The notes under the pieces were generated by a model that worked only from the letters and a program-made list of their open reading frames with translations, was not told the DNA's origin and did no database searches. Positions 1 to 8,062 of a stretch of DNA of 64,000 nucleotides are shown piece by piece. The number at the start of each line of letters is the position of its first letter. The first letter of the stretch is position 1. The DNA is from a virus: IMG/VR virus record IMGVR_UViG_3300025671_000044, positions 1 through 64,000 of that record. One strand, given 5' to 3'. The translations under genes were made by a program, and so were the position numbers.

Positions 1-2
1 GC

Positions 3-110
3 AAGTATCCTACACAGAACATAGATACACTAGAAGCTGGTGCTAGAGCAGCAGCAGAAGTGTTCCGCAAGTATGGCTTCACAGCTTACGCAGGTTCAAG
101 ACTGGACTAA
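3..110 (+). CDS. C-terminal end of an unidentified + strand protein (cut by window edge)
   Basis: A reading frame enters from the left edge and ends at TAA 108-110, giving 35 residues that end in YAGSRLD. The segment is alanine-rich and helical in look (EAGARAAAEVF). The other two forward frames stop early, and a strong + strand terminator follows 40 bases later, so this is very probably the 3' end of a real gene. I do not recognise the family from this fragment. Confidence 0.6.
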   Translation, partial: KYPTQNIDTLEAGARAAAEVFRKYGFTAYAGSRLD

Positions 111-145
111 GGTCATACATAATTCGCACAAGACGGCGTATGACC
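111..145. repeat. 8-bp inverted repeat after the partial gene
   Basis: GGTCATAC at 111-118 and GTATGACC at 138-145 are perfect reverse complements separated by 19 bases. They lie between the stop codon at 110 and the terminator at 151. It may be an outer part of the 3' RNA structure or a protein-binding site; nothing further can be said. Confidence 0.5.
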
Positions 146-150
146 GTAGG

Positions 151-182
151 AGGCAATCAGAAATGGTTGCCTTTTTTCTTTT
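151..182 (+). terminator. Rho-independent terminator with GAAA tetraloop
   Basis: The nine-base arms 151-159 and 164-172 pair completely (one T-G wobble) around a GAAA loop at 160-163. The 3' arm runs directly into TTTTTCTTTT. This is a textbook intrinsic terminator on the + strand and closes the unit that ends at 110. The rest of 183-310 holds A/T runs and GGTCGG repeats but no gene that I can support. Confidence 0.85.
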
Positions 183-310
183 GGTCGGTCGGTAAGAAAA
201 AAAATTTTTTGGTCGGGGGGTCGCTTAGTAAATTATAAAATAAAATCAAGCACTTAGCGTAGTAGTGGGGTTGCAAAATCACCACCGTGAAACTGTAAGT
301 AACTCCCTAT

Positions 311-332
311 AAAAAATTGCGCAGCAAAATTT
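311..332 (-). terminator. Probable terminator of the leftmost - strand genes
   Basis: Read on the - strand, TTGC-TGC-GCAA forms a short hairpin flanked by further A/T pairing with two mismatches and followed by TTTTTT. It starts just after the TAA at 333-335 of the small - strand gene. The stem is weak in G/C, so the call is moderate. Confidence 0.4.
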
Positions 333-524
333 TTACCCTGTAGGACCCTTTTCGGGAAAAAACTCTTTGGTAGGTCCATCATACCATGAATCAATCCAAT
401 CAGGTGGATTCTGCATTATATCACATATTGCACAATCCCAACTTATTGTAACAATCACACCCAACATGATCACTATCAGTGCTACTACTGCTTTATAGTG
501 TTTTGCGTCTTCATTATACATCAC
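333..524 (-). CDS. Small single-pass membrane protein, unknown function
   Basis: The 63-residue product has a hydrophilic start (about 1-10), one strongly hydrophobic segment of about 20 residues (near 11-30, AVVALIVIMLGVIVTI) and a polar, proline-rich tail. That is the look of a small inner-membrane peptide such as phages often carry. The frame opens with GTG at 522-524, with an ATG immediately after it at 519-521. The start overlaps the end of the gene upstream (514-642), which suggests translational coupling. I do not recognise a family. Confidence 0.5.
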   Translation of the reverse strand: MMYNEDAKHYKAVVALIVIMLGVIVTISWDCAICDIMQNPPDWIDSWYDGPTKEFFPEKGPTG

Positions 525-642
525 ACTGTATATATACTCTAGGTCTACCTTTCATCCTATTACGTGGACGCAACTGTTCGTCTATGAGTATAACACTAGG
601 TATATAGAACATCAGTAATATAGGAATTACGGTGTATTTCAT
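514..642 (-). CDS. Small hydrophobic/basic peptide, unknown function
   Basis: An ATG at 640-642 opens a 42-residue frame ending with TAA at 514-516. Residues 1-20 are hydrophobic (signal-anchor-like) and residues 21-36 are basic (arginine- and lysine-rich), which suits a tiny membrane protein with an inward positive tail. Its stop overlaps the start of the next gene (333-524), as in other phage gene pairs of this window. There is no good ribosome binding site, so the call is tentative. Confidence 0.4.
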   Translation of the reverse strand: MKYTVIPILLMFYIPSVILIDEQLRPRNRMKGRPRVYIQCDV

Positions 643-718
643 ATTGTATATATAAAAAATCTCACATATAACGAGTGACGTAGTCTAACGAAGTTATCGA
701 GCTTGCGAGATATTCAAG

Positions 719-726
719 GTTAAATA
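719..726 (+). promoter_or_regulatory. Possible late-type promoter (GTTAAATA)
   Basis: GTTAAATA lies four bases before the ATG at 731. It resembles the T4 late element TATAAATA, and the same octamer occurs on the + strand at 24130-24137 before another + strand gene. With so little spacing the transcript would be nearly leaderless. This is inferred from resemblance only. Confidence 0.25.
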
Positions 727-730
727 TTGT

Positions 731-985
731 ATGACACATTGGTTTATACGTGTAATACGTTCTAGCACTGATCCATTCAATTATCCTTATTTGGGTAAAG
801 TTCAGTATTTCCGTATAGAACTCAAATATCATGATTTCGCAATAGTGGAGCATCCTGATTATCCTGGTCCATATCGTGCTAGGTTTATAGTAGCACATCC
901 TTTAGAATCACGTATAAGCTATATGGCTATGAAATATCACGATCGTATACCATTCTTATATGATAAAATAGAGTCTTTTGCATAA
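731..985 (+). CDS. Small protein of unknown function
   Basis: The 84-residue frame is rich in aromatic and charged residues, with no membrane segment. It is preferred over the antisense frame across 662-898 because its composition looks like a soluble protein. The ATG at 731 follows AAGGTTAAATATTGT. I do not recognise a family. It stands alone on the + strand between a - strand pair and the direct repeat at 989-1030. Confidence 0.45.
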   Translation: MTHWFIRVIRSSTDPFNYPYLGKVQYFRIELKYHDFAIVEHPDYPGPYRARFIVAHPLESRISYMAMKYHDRIPFLYDKIESFA

Positions 986-988
986 CCT

Positions 989-1030
989 TGTCGTTAGCTA
1001 CCGTATGACATGTCGTTAGGCACCGTATGA
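989..1030. repeat. Tandem 20-bp direct repeat
   Basis: TGTCGTTAG..ACCGTATGA occurs at 989-1008 and 1011-1030. The two copies agree at 18 of 20 positions, with a period of 22 bases, directly after the stop at 985. The following 1031-1160 has no gene that I can support, only short GC-rich inverted stretches such as ACCGCTTCGCGGC near 1149-1161. These could cap the 3' end of the - strand gene that stops at 1161. Confidence 0.6.
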
Positions 1031-1160
1031 GCCGGTGTGTGTAGAATTTATTTTGTATATTGGTATAGTAGTGTGGCTTGTGATTGCGTATTACCGCAAG
1101 CTGCTGTGCAGATTTTTTGCTTAACCGTAAACGGCTTTTGGCGGCTGCACCGCTTCGCGG

Positions 1161-2276
1161 CTATTCGGGACCATACACACTCCAAGTTTTGCGCAACTGT
1201 CGTAATTCTCTGGGCAGTGGATTTGCACTCACACGATTCCGCAGTGTCTGTTGTGCTCCTGGTATGTCAATAAGGCGGTCTTGTGATTCCACACTACGCA
1301 TAAAACGGTTGAGTCTCAGTGGGATCTGATCTTCCAAATCCCAGTGTGGCGGGTCTACAGGATAGCCCATTTCCACCAACTGATGATAGTAACCAACCTG
1401 TCCAAACGCAATGGTGTGTTGTCCTGCACATATACTGCGCCACAGTTTTTCTGTGTGGATCATGTGTGCATGTGTTTTGGTAGCAGCACTGTCTGCTACT
1501 ATGTTTACTCTAGTTGCTTGATGCACACCTAGCAAACCTTCAGCACCGTATATGTCACCTGCATCTGAATGACAATACTGTTGTTCAAAACAATCGGGCA
1601 GTTTTTCAAAACAGTCCAAACTGTTCATCTCAGCTTGATTGTCAAACCAACGGATAGCAGCTTCTGGTTCTGGATACCAATGCAGTCTTTGTTCTACCCA
1701 TCTAGCATAATCAGGACCTGTATTTTCATCTCCCCAATAGTTTCTCCAACCAACACTGCACATTGCATCAAGACCTCTGTTGCGGATTGTGTAGTATAGC
1801 CACATTCTGTCGTGTGTGGTTCTTCTGGCCAAATACAGGTATTCATTCATAAACCTCTGTTTGGGACGAGGCTGTGTGGTCCAGTGTCCACACATTTTCC
1901 ATGTTTCATGTTCCCAGTGATTGTGTATCCAGTATGCACCAGGATAGGTATCCACTGCTAGTCTTCCTTGTGCAGGTGATAGCACTGCAAAGAATCGATC
2001 ACCACGTATGCTTTGCACCAAGCGATGCAGATCTGGTTGATCGTGTCGCCATTTATTCCAACTCACAGCTTCTGTGCCTGCATACAGTATCACAGGTGCA
2101 CCACTCTCAGCAATAGAATATAGTTCTGGTTCGATATGGTCAAACATGTGTTCAACATCAAGTATATACACACCCAACCCTGAGGTGTCTGTGCTTGGTT
2201 CAATTGCCAAGTATTCAATTCCGTTTATGTAAGGTAGATGTTGGGGTGGTATTTTAACAGGTAGCATGAGGTTCAC
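1161..2276 (-). CDS. Conserved-type phage protein with a TEK...G motif, possibly glycan-related
   Basis: The 371-residue product is soluble, with many Trp, His and Tyr. The clearest motif is in the last third: HTEKLWRSICAGQ, then a glycine-rich GQVGYYHQLVEMGYP stretch. This recalls the TEK/SEK...G...G pattern of the C-terminal donor site of some fucosyltransferase- and exostosin-like enzymes and of unnamed marine phage proteins. That link is my inference; no catalytic set is proven. It overlaps the radical SAM gene upstream by 23 bases and is the last gene of the unit, so the two probably act together. Confidence 0.75.
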   Translation of the reverse strand: MNLMLPVKIPPQHLPYINGIEYLAIEPSTDTSGLGVYILDVEHMFDHIEPELYSIAESGAPVILYAGTEAVSWNKWRHDQPDLHRLVQSIRGDRFFAVLSPAQGRLAVDTYPGAYWIHNHWEHETWKMCGHWTTQPRPKQRFMNEYLYLARRTTHDRMWLYYTIRNRGLDAMCSVGWRNYWGDENTGPDYARWVEQRLHWYPEPEAAIRWFDNQAEMNSLDCFEKLPDCFEQQYCHSDAGDIYGAEGLLGVHQATRVNIVADSAATKTHAHMIHTEKLWRSICAGQHTIAFGQVGYYHQLVEMGYPVDPPHWDLEDQIPLRLNRFMRSVESQDRLIDIPGAQQTLRNRVSANPLPRELRQLRKTWSVYGPE

Positions 2277-3330
2277 AGTATTGTTTCAGTATGTTATTTA
2301 CAGGCTCAAGATCCAATTGGTATTCATTTTGGAGCCAAGCATGGAATTGGAGAAATTGTTCAAATCGATTTTCTCCAGTTTGCCACATGTGATCCAATAT
2401 TTTTTGATTGAGTATATGAGGCGCATACAGTTGTTTTAGATCCTCAGGCATACAACTGAGATTTTGCCATTCTGGTGATTGTATCATTTCGTAGTGTATT
2501 TGCCACGTGGGATAGTGCTGTGCAAACCAAGATTCCATTGGTTGTTGATCCAATGCATTGTATATACCCACTGCACTGTTTATAGCCAAATCAACTGCGG
2601 GTCTAGTTTGTGCAAGATCGGTCCACCAATCAAAGTGCGGTCTTTCTTGAGCTAGTGTGGGTGCACCTGGTCGCTGATACTGATTCACACAATCCAATCC
2701 ATCTCTGCTAACAGTAACATGCAGTTGTTTGCAGCTGGTGAATATAGACTGTAGATAATCAGGAACTGGCACACTGTTGTTGGTATTGATTTCAACAGCA
2801 ATTGTTTGCCAATCCACATCAACCCATTCAACAAATTCTCGCAATCCGGGTGATATAAGAGGCTCACCTCCAAAGAATTTCACACGTTCTACTTGAGACC
2901 AATTGATGTTTTTGTAGTTCTCGTTGCGTAGTATGCGTTCTCCTGTAACACTGTATCCTAGGTATTTGATTTCACGTCTACTGCAACGATTGCTGTATTC
3001 GCTGCTGCACATCAAACATTCGTAATTGCACACATTGTCTACGCTGAGATCCACACTGGTTATTGCACCAGTAGCAGGTAGCTTTTGATTGAACCAATCA
3101 CGCAATCCAGGTTGATTGCTACACACTGCACAGCCTGTAGGTGTTTCACCACGTAGCATTTGATCTTTGGTAGATTGTCTGTCAAACTCAAGAGTATTAG
3201 GCCATGCACAGCAAGGAGTAAATGCACCCTCGGGTGTTATATGCACATTACTCCAAACTGCACTGCAAAATGTTTTACTCTTCTCCATATATATGTCTAC
3301 GCCATTGTGAGAACGTGTAGAGTTTTGCAT
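2254..3330 (-). CDS. Radical SAM protein with extra Cys-rich N-terminal segment
   Basis: The 358-residue product has the radical SAM signature CNYECLMC (C101, C105, C108), which binds the 4Fe-4S cluster and S-adenosylmethionine, followed by FFGGEPLI (GGE at 154-156). Before it is a second cysteine group (C22, C40, C41, C67, C70) in a PEGAFTPCC context, as in SPASM/twitch-type proteins that hold auxiliary clusters. The substrate is unknown; such enzymes often modify peptides or sugars. The first Met is used here, although Met15 (start at 3288) gives the usual beginning of the family and a shorter overlap with the upstream polymerase gene. It overlaps the TEK-motif gene downstream. Confidence 0.85.
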   Translation of the reverse strand: MQNSTRSHNGVDIYMEKSKTFCSAVWSNVHITPEGAFTPCCAWPNTLEFDRQSTKDQMLRGETPTGCAVCSNQPGLRDWFNQKLPATGAITSVDLSVDNVCNYECLMCSSEYSNRCSRREIKYLGYSVTGERILRNENYKNINWSQVERVKFFGGEPLISPGLREFVEWVDVDWQTIAVEINTNNSVPVPDYLQSIFTSCKQLHVTVSRDGLDCVNQYQRPGAPTLAQERPHFDWWTDLAQTRPAVDLAINSAVGIYNALDQQPMESWFAQHYPTWQIHYEMIQSPEWQNLSCMPEDLKQLYAPHILNQKILDHMWQTGENRFEQFLQFHAWLQNEYQLDLEPVNNILKQYCEPHATC

Positions 3331-4921
3331 CTACACAATTTATATAGTCACTGTTGTTTTGATGACGTATCACACCTGACCCTGAAACAATATCACCGTC
3401 TCTATACTTGAAAGGCTTTTGCACAGTAACGTCCACATACTCACCATAGTTGGTGCCCAGTGTAAGAAACGTAACATAGCGTCCGTTGCGTCCACGGAAG
3501 GTTCTACCATTGGCTATAACGCCTGCGAAGTTTACTCTTTCAAGAAACTTTTGTTTTACACCCATGCCAGGAGGAAAGCCTCTATGCCACCATCCTGGGT
3601 TTGAGTCTAGTCCACGTCTATGTGCTTCGCACTGATATACCCATGGCTTGTATGAACCTTGGCAGTGTTTGAGATTGGCTCTCCAAAATGCTTCTGGGTT
3701 GTGTGCTTTTTGATATGCAAGTGCCCAGATGAGTCTTCCGAGATTAACAGCATGAGCCCTGCAAAGTCCGAATCCACTAAGTTCTTGAAGGGCTGCCATT
3801 GCTTCTGCTTTTCTAGGATTGTTACCCAAACGTTCCACAAATTCAAGTATCTTTTCATCATTCTTTTTAGCAAATGCTCTCCTATACATATCGGCTTCAT
3901 ACATGTCTACACCGATGATGTTACTTATGATGTCAATGGCATCGTCCTCAAACACTATTGAATCCTGTATAACTTCTTGTGACCAGTCTTGAAACATAGC
4001 TGCTTTCTGTCTGCCCGACATAGCAACAGGTCTTACCATTGCTGTAGCAAACACACAATCCTGCACACAGGTGGGTTGTATAGCTCTAAACAGTCTACGC
4101 ATAGCAGGCGATTCTCCTTGTGTAACACCTAGCACATCGCCTCTAGCAAGCAATTGACTGGTTGCTTTGTCAGTTTCTGGATAGTCTTCCAATGCTGTGT
4201 GCGGGTCTATCTCTAGTAGTTGTGATAGTCCTCTATTTGCTAGTATGTCTACCTTGAGATGTTCAAGGTCTTCTACTTCGTATTTGTCTAGTAGTATTTG
4301 ATTGTCTTGTGATATTAATGATTTTGGTAATTGTCTAGTGAACATAACGATGCCTCCACAGTGTTTTGATATTGCTCTTTTCTTGCCTAGTAGTTTTCTT
4401 TCAATACGTTTTGCTTCAGTAGGATCAACGCCTACTGATTCATATGTAAAACCTCTAGGAAGATTACCTGTGGCGCCCAAGCGTTTGGCCGCTTCGCGTC
4501 TGGCACTCTTTGTTTTATACGTGACATAGTTGCTTAACCTAGCCGTTCTGCCGGGCCACTTTTTGAATATGCGATTCATAACTTCACCTTGTCGCCAATG
4601 TTCAAAGTCGATATCAACATCAGGTAGGTCGTCACGGAGTGGGTTCATAAACCTCGCCACAGGAATCTTCCACTTGATGGGATCCACGTCTGTAATCCCA
4701 AGCAAGTAACACACAAGACTGCTGCCTGCCGATCCACGTGTCATGTGCGTGAGATCCTCAGTTAGGTCTATGATATCACAAATTTGTAGGAAATAATCAG
4801 TGAAGCGTTGGTTTATTATTAATTCAAACTCTTCTACTATTCTTAATTTATATTCTGGATCATTTGGTATGGGCCTTTTAAATCTGTCCAGAAGCCTTTG
4901 CACGTTTTCTAAATCTGTCAT
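3275..4921 (-). CDS. DnaE-like (C-family) DNA polymerase without PHP domain
   Basis: The 548-residue product aligns by eye with bacterial PolIII alpha from just before the palm. RGSAGSSLVCYLLGITDVDP (from 62) is the phosphate-binding loop, PDVDIDF (100-106) carries the two metal-binding Asp, and LKVDILANRGL (222-232) the third. GVTQGESPAMRRL, FGLCRAHAVNLG (about 384-395) and a C-terminal OB-like domain (about 455-535) follow. The N-terminal PHP domain of about 270 residues is absent, as are the tau-binding tail and the usual length of 1,000 or more. It probably polymerises DNA in repair or replication beside gp41 and gp61; the main T4-type family B polymerase is not in this window. Confidence 0.85.
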   Translation of the reverse strand: MTDLENVQRLLDRFKRPIPNDPEYKLRIVEEFELIINQRFTDYFLQICDIIDLTEDLTHMTRGSAGSSLVCYLLGITDVDPIKWKIPVARFMNPLRDDLPDVDIDFEHWRQGEVMNRIFKKWPGRTARLSNYVTYKTKSARREAAKRLGATGNLPRGFTYESVGVDPTEAKRIERKLLGKKRAISKHCGGIVMFTRQLPKSLISQDNQILLDKYEVEDLEHLKVDILANRGLSQLLEIDPHTALEDYPETDKATSQLLARGDVLGVTQGESPAMRRLFRAIQPTCVQDCVFATAMVRPVAMSGRQKAAMFQDWSQEVIQDSIVFEDDAIDIISNIIGVDMYEADMYRRAFAKKNDEKILEFVERLGNNPRKAEAMAALQELSGFGLCRAHAVNLGRLIWALAYQKAHNPEAFWRANLKHCQGSYKPWVYQCEAHRRGLDSNPGWWHRGFPPGMGVKQKFLERVNFAGVIANGRTFRGRNGRYVTFLTLGTNYGEYVDVTVQKPFKYRDGDIVSGSGVIRHQNNSDYINCVDAKLYTFSQWRRHIYGEE

Positions 4922-4968
4922 CGTTGCCTCTTTTGTGTCTTGTAATGCCTAGCGTTTTTAAACGCAAG

Positions 4969-5202
4969 TTATTTAGCTTCGACAAGACTAGGATATTTGA
5001 TTTTTAGAAAAGTTAAATGCTTTTTTTCTACATCGCAATAAAATGTGATGTTGTCTTTACTATATTCTTTCCATACACGACTACTATATTTTACTACATC
5101 ATCAACAAGAGCATCACCAACTTCATCTCTTAATGCATAAACATCTGTAGATTGATAATCAAAACAATGATTCATATCAATTCTTGCAACTAGTAATTTC
5201 AA
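4969..5202 (-). CDS. Small conserved-type protein of unknown function
   Basis: The 77-residue soluble product has acidic and basic residues evenly mixed and no motif that I recognise. Its ATG overlaps the TGA of the gp41 helicase gene (ATGA), so it is translated with the replication genes. A 47-base gap to the polymerase gene downstream holds a short GCGTTT/AAACGC hairpin without a T tract. Confidence 0.6.
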   Translation of the reverse strand: MKLLVARIDMNHCFDYQSTDVYALRDEVGDALVDDVVKYSSRVWKEYSKDNITFYCDVEKKHLTFLKIKYPSLVEAK

Positions 5203-6611
5203 ACTTCGGTGCCCAAGTTGTTTATAAAAGCTCTCAACTGTGTGCTATCAGTATCTGCTTTGATTTTGCCTACTGTATCACCTTCACTTGGATCTTCAGT
5301 TAATGTTTCGTTTGTGCGTTTGAGTTGATCAAATACAGTTGACTTGCGCTTGTTAAATTCTTGATATTCTTCATCCTCGCCCAAATCACGTATACGCAAG
5401 CTGTCTACATCAAACTCCAAATCAATCTTTTGTCCTACACCCGAACTACTACGTGTTTTCATCAACTGTATTTGATAGCGTCCACGTTCACGCATAGCTC
5501 TACTTGTAAAAATACCAATCAAGTTATCTGCTGTATTGATCTTTGAAATACCACCGGATATGTGGCTGTGATCAAATTCAATCTCTTCTACACTACTACG
5601 ATTCAACTGCGATGCTGTTACAAATAATGTATTAAGTTCCATAGCCAAGTTACGCAGTTCTTCAGACACATACTTGTCTTTGACAAACAAATTCTCTGCA
5701 CTAATCTTAGCTGCAATAGGATGCATCAAATCCAAATAGTCAACAAGCAATACGTCTACCTTCTTGCCTGTTTTAATCTCATATTCTTTTAAATAACTTC
5801 TAATGTCATTTGCGTTCTTGCCAGTTGGCATATACTTGACTTGGAATGCACCTGCTTTCTTTCCAATCATTTTAACTTTCATTTCAACATCATCAATTGT
5901 TTTAAAGATGTCTCTACTTGGAATATCTGTAGTCATACTATCTACACGCATACTAACCAAGTTTTCACTAAGCTCAAATGTCAAATAGATTACATTCAAT
6001 CCTGCCAATGCCCAGTTCACACCTAAGTTAGCTAAGAACAAACTCTTACCTGAACCCGAGCCGCCTGCAAAGATGTTAAGTTCGCCTCTGTTGAATCCAC
6101 CAAATAATTTCTTATCCAGTGCTGGCCAGCCTGTGCTTACCTGTCCGTTTTTGTCTTTAATTGCTTCTAGTCGTGCTCTTGGATCTTCCCAGTAATCTGT
6201 GCCTAAATCTTTTTGCAAACCAATTTGCACAGCCTTCTTAACTAAATCTTCAACTGGACCATATTCTCCTTTTTCCAACAAGTCTGCACTCTTAAGTATT
6301 GCTGCTTCTAGTGCCTTGTGCCTACTAAAAGTTTCAAACTCTTGTAGCAGCCAGTCATAATGATTCTCTGCTAAAGCGCCTGGATTTTTTAAGTCACTTT
6401 TAGTTGCAGCATTAACCATATCAAATGTTGGAAGTGCATTGTGTTCAACTACATAATCGTTGATAAACTTTGCGGGCTCTACTAAACGTCTGTCAAATGT
6501 GTTTGCATCAAACACAGATTGTGCCCGCACAAAACTTTCTGCATCTGTTAAAAACATTTCAAGATATACTTTTTGTATATCATATCCATAATCTGTGTTT
6601 TGTCTTGTCAT
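5199..6611 (-). CDS. gp41: Replicative DNA helicase, T4 gp41/DnaB family
   Basis: The 470-residue product has the DnaB-family layout. An N-terminal helical domain (1-150) is followed by a RecA-type ATPase with Walker A GGSGSGKS (183-190), Walker B LLVDYLDL (about 288-295) and ASQLNRSS (about 333-340), which acts as the sensor/H3 motif. In T4, gp41 is the hexameric 5'-3' helicase that unwinds ahead of the fork and pairs with primase gp61, whose gene lies 2.3 kb upstream in the same unit. Length is close to T4 gp41. It overlaps both neighbours by ATGA. Confidence 0.95.
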   Translation of the reverse strand: MTRQNTDYGYDIQKVYLEMFLTDAESFVRAQSVFDANTFDRRLVEPAKFINDYVVEHNALPTFDMVNAATKSDLKNPGALAENHYDWLLQEFETFSRHKALEAAILKSADLLEKGEYGPVEDLVKKAVQIGLQKDLGTDYWEDPRARLEAIKDKNGQVSTGWPALDKKLFGGFNRGELNIFAGGSGSGKSLFLANLGVNWALAGLNVIYLTFELSENLVSMRVDSMTTDIPSRDIFKTIDDVEMKVKMIGKKAGAFQVKYMPTGKNANDIRSYLKEYEIKTGKKVDVLLVDYLDLMHPIAAKISAENLFVKDKYVSEELRNLAMELNTLFVTASQLNRSSVEEIEFDHSHISGGISKINTADNLIGIFTSRAMRERGRYQIQLMKTRSSSGVGQKIDLEFDVDSLRIRDLGEDEEYQEFNKRKSTVFDQLKRTNETLTEDPSEGDTVGKIKADTDSTQLRAFINNLGTEV

Positions 6612-8062
6612 GAAAATACCTTTACGTTATACATATTAGCAAAGTCTTTTGCGTCTGTCAAGTCGTTAACAATTGGTTTTCCTTTGATATTAAGTGATGT
6701 ATTTAATAATATCGGACACCCTGTTTCCTCATACCAACGTTCTAGCAGTTTTCGTATTCCGCTGTCATCTGGTCCAACCGTTTGGACTCTGGATGTTCCG
6801 TCTGCGTGACAGATGGCAGGATACAGGTCTGGATAGGAGCAACTGGAGGTAAACTGCATATATGGATTTGCATATCCTTTAAAGTTATCATGATAGTGTT
6901 CTGCGAGCACAACGGGAGCAAAAGGTCTAAATTTTTGTCTTCGCTTGATTTCGTTGACTCGGTCTTTGATATCGCTGCCTCTAGGGTCAGCAAGTAAACT
7001 CCTATTGCCAAGAGCCCTAGGACCAAACTCTGCCCGGCCATTAGCCACACCAACAATCCCTGTGCTTTTAAGTTCCTGTATAAGTTTTTCAACTGGATAT
7101 TCTCCCTCTATGTTATATCCTGTGTATACATGATCCATAGACATATGTTGTTGTTTGTGTGCTAATACACACCCTATGGCTGATCCAGCATCACCTGGGT
7201 TAGGCATTATCCATACGTTGTCAAAAAACTTGTATGCCAACTGGTTAGCTGAACAATTTAGTGCGCACCCTCCCATGAGAACAAGATTAGAACTCCAACC
7301 TTGACTTTTGGCCGAGTGTAAAATACCGCAAAATAGTTCTTCATACAGCTTCTGGGTAGCAGCAGCAATGTCAAAATAGTCCTGCTCTGTAGTTAGATCA
7401 GGTCGCCACCACATACACCCTCTATGTAAATTGTCTTTGAATGTTATAGGGTCGCCGTTGACGTTGATAAAATCTTCTTTTATTCCGGCGTATAATCTAT
7501 CAGGGTCACCATAGGCTGCCATACCCATGAGAATATATTCGTCTTCCTGTGGCTTTAAGCCAATACGCTGTGTCATAGCACTATACCATAATCCTACACT
7601 GTGTGGATAGGTTTGTGAATATTTCTTTTCTAATTTATCACCCTTGCCATGCCACATAGTAAGTGTGTCAAATTCTCCTATGCTATCAATACAAATAACA
7701 GTAGCATCATTAAAATCGCTAGTATAGTAGCCGGCAGCAGCGTGGCTGAGATGATGATCAATATAAGTAATAGGACAAACAATTCCATAATTTTTCAAAT
7801 ACCTCTTGATATTGTTTTCACGTAGATTAATTCCTTGCCCTGCTCTAAATTGTCTCCATGTTTTCACCAGTGGACGTTCATACCAATACACACGGTCTGG
7901 TTCACCCCAACGTTTAGCATAGTCAATTAATTGACTGTTCAAATGCGCATCATTCTTTACACCACTGAAGCGTTCGCTGTGGCTGGCAAATTCTAATCCG
8001 TCTTTTGTAAATACAGCTAAAGCAGCATCATGGCTGTTAGCACTAATACCCCATTCAATCAT
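6608..8062 (-). CDS. NodU/CmcH-family carbamoyltransferase
   Basis: The 484-residue product has the family's signatures. DHHLSHAAAGYYTS (102-115) is the His-rich metal site of the ASKHA-type domain, with GGCALNCSAN (264-273), EFGPRALGNRS (345-355) and NTSLNIKGKPIV near the end. The family transfers a carbamoyl group from carbamoyl phosphate, via carbamoyl-AMP, to a hydroxyl of a sugar or related acceptor. It is slightly shorter than cellular members. It is embedded by ATGA overlaps between the helicase gene and a small gene, so it is expressed with replication, but its role fits the glycan genes further right. The acceptor is unknown. Confidence 0.92.
   Translation of the reverse strand: MIEWGISANSHDAALAVFTKDGLEFASHSERFSGVKNDAHLNSQLIDYAKRWGEPDRVYWYERPLVKTWRQFRAGQGINLRENNIKRYLKNYGIVCPITYIDHHLSHAAAGYYTSDFNDATVICIDSIGEFDTLTMWHGKGDKLEKKYSQTYPHSVGLWYSAMTQRIGLKPQEDEYILMGMAAYGDPDRLYAGIKEDFINVNGDPITFKDNLHRGCMWWRPDLTTEQDYFDIAAATQKLYEELFCGILHSAKSQGWSSNLVLMGGCALNCSANQLAYKFFDNVWIMPNPGDAGSAIGCVLAHKQQHMSMDHVYTGYNIEGEYPVEKLIQELKSTGIVGVANGRAEFGPRALGNRSLLADPRGSDIKDRVNEIKRRQKFRPFAPVVLAEHYHDNFKGYANPYMQFTSSCSYPDLYPAICHADGTSRVQTVGPDDSGIRKLLERWYEETGCPILLNTSLNIKGKPIVNDLTDAKDFANMYNVKVFS

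Noticed and set aside
662-898. 78-residue - strand frame
   Set aside because: It lies antisense to the better-composed + strand frame 731-985 and has an unlikely Tyr/Ile-rich, Cys-containing composition without ribosome site.
3607-3900. 97-residue - strand frame within the DnaE-like gene
   Set aside because: Other frame of a well-supported polymerase; no conserved motif.
4952-4965. GCGTTT/AAACGC palindrome considered as a terminator
   Set aside because: Loop too small and no T run on either relevant strand.
6742-7092. 116-residue - strand frame within the carbamoyltransferase gene
   Set aside because: Alternative frame of a gene with clear family motifs; no independent support.
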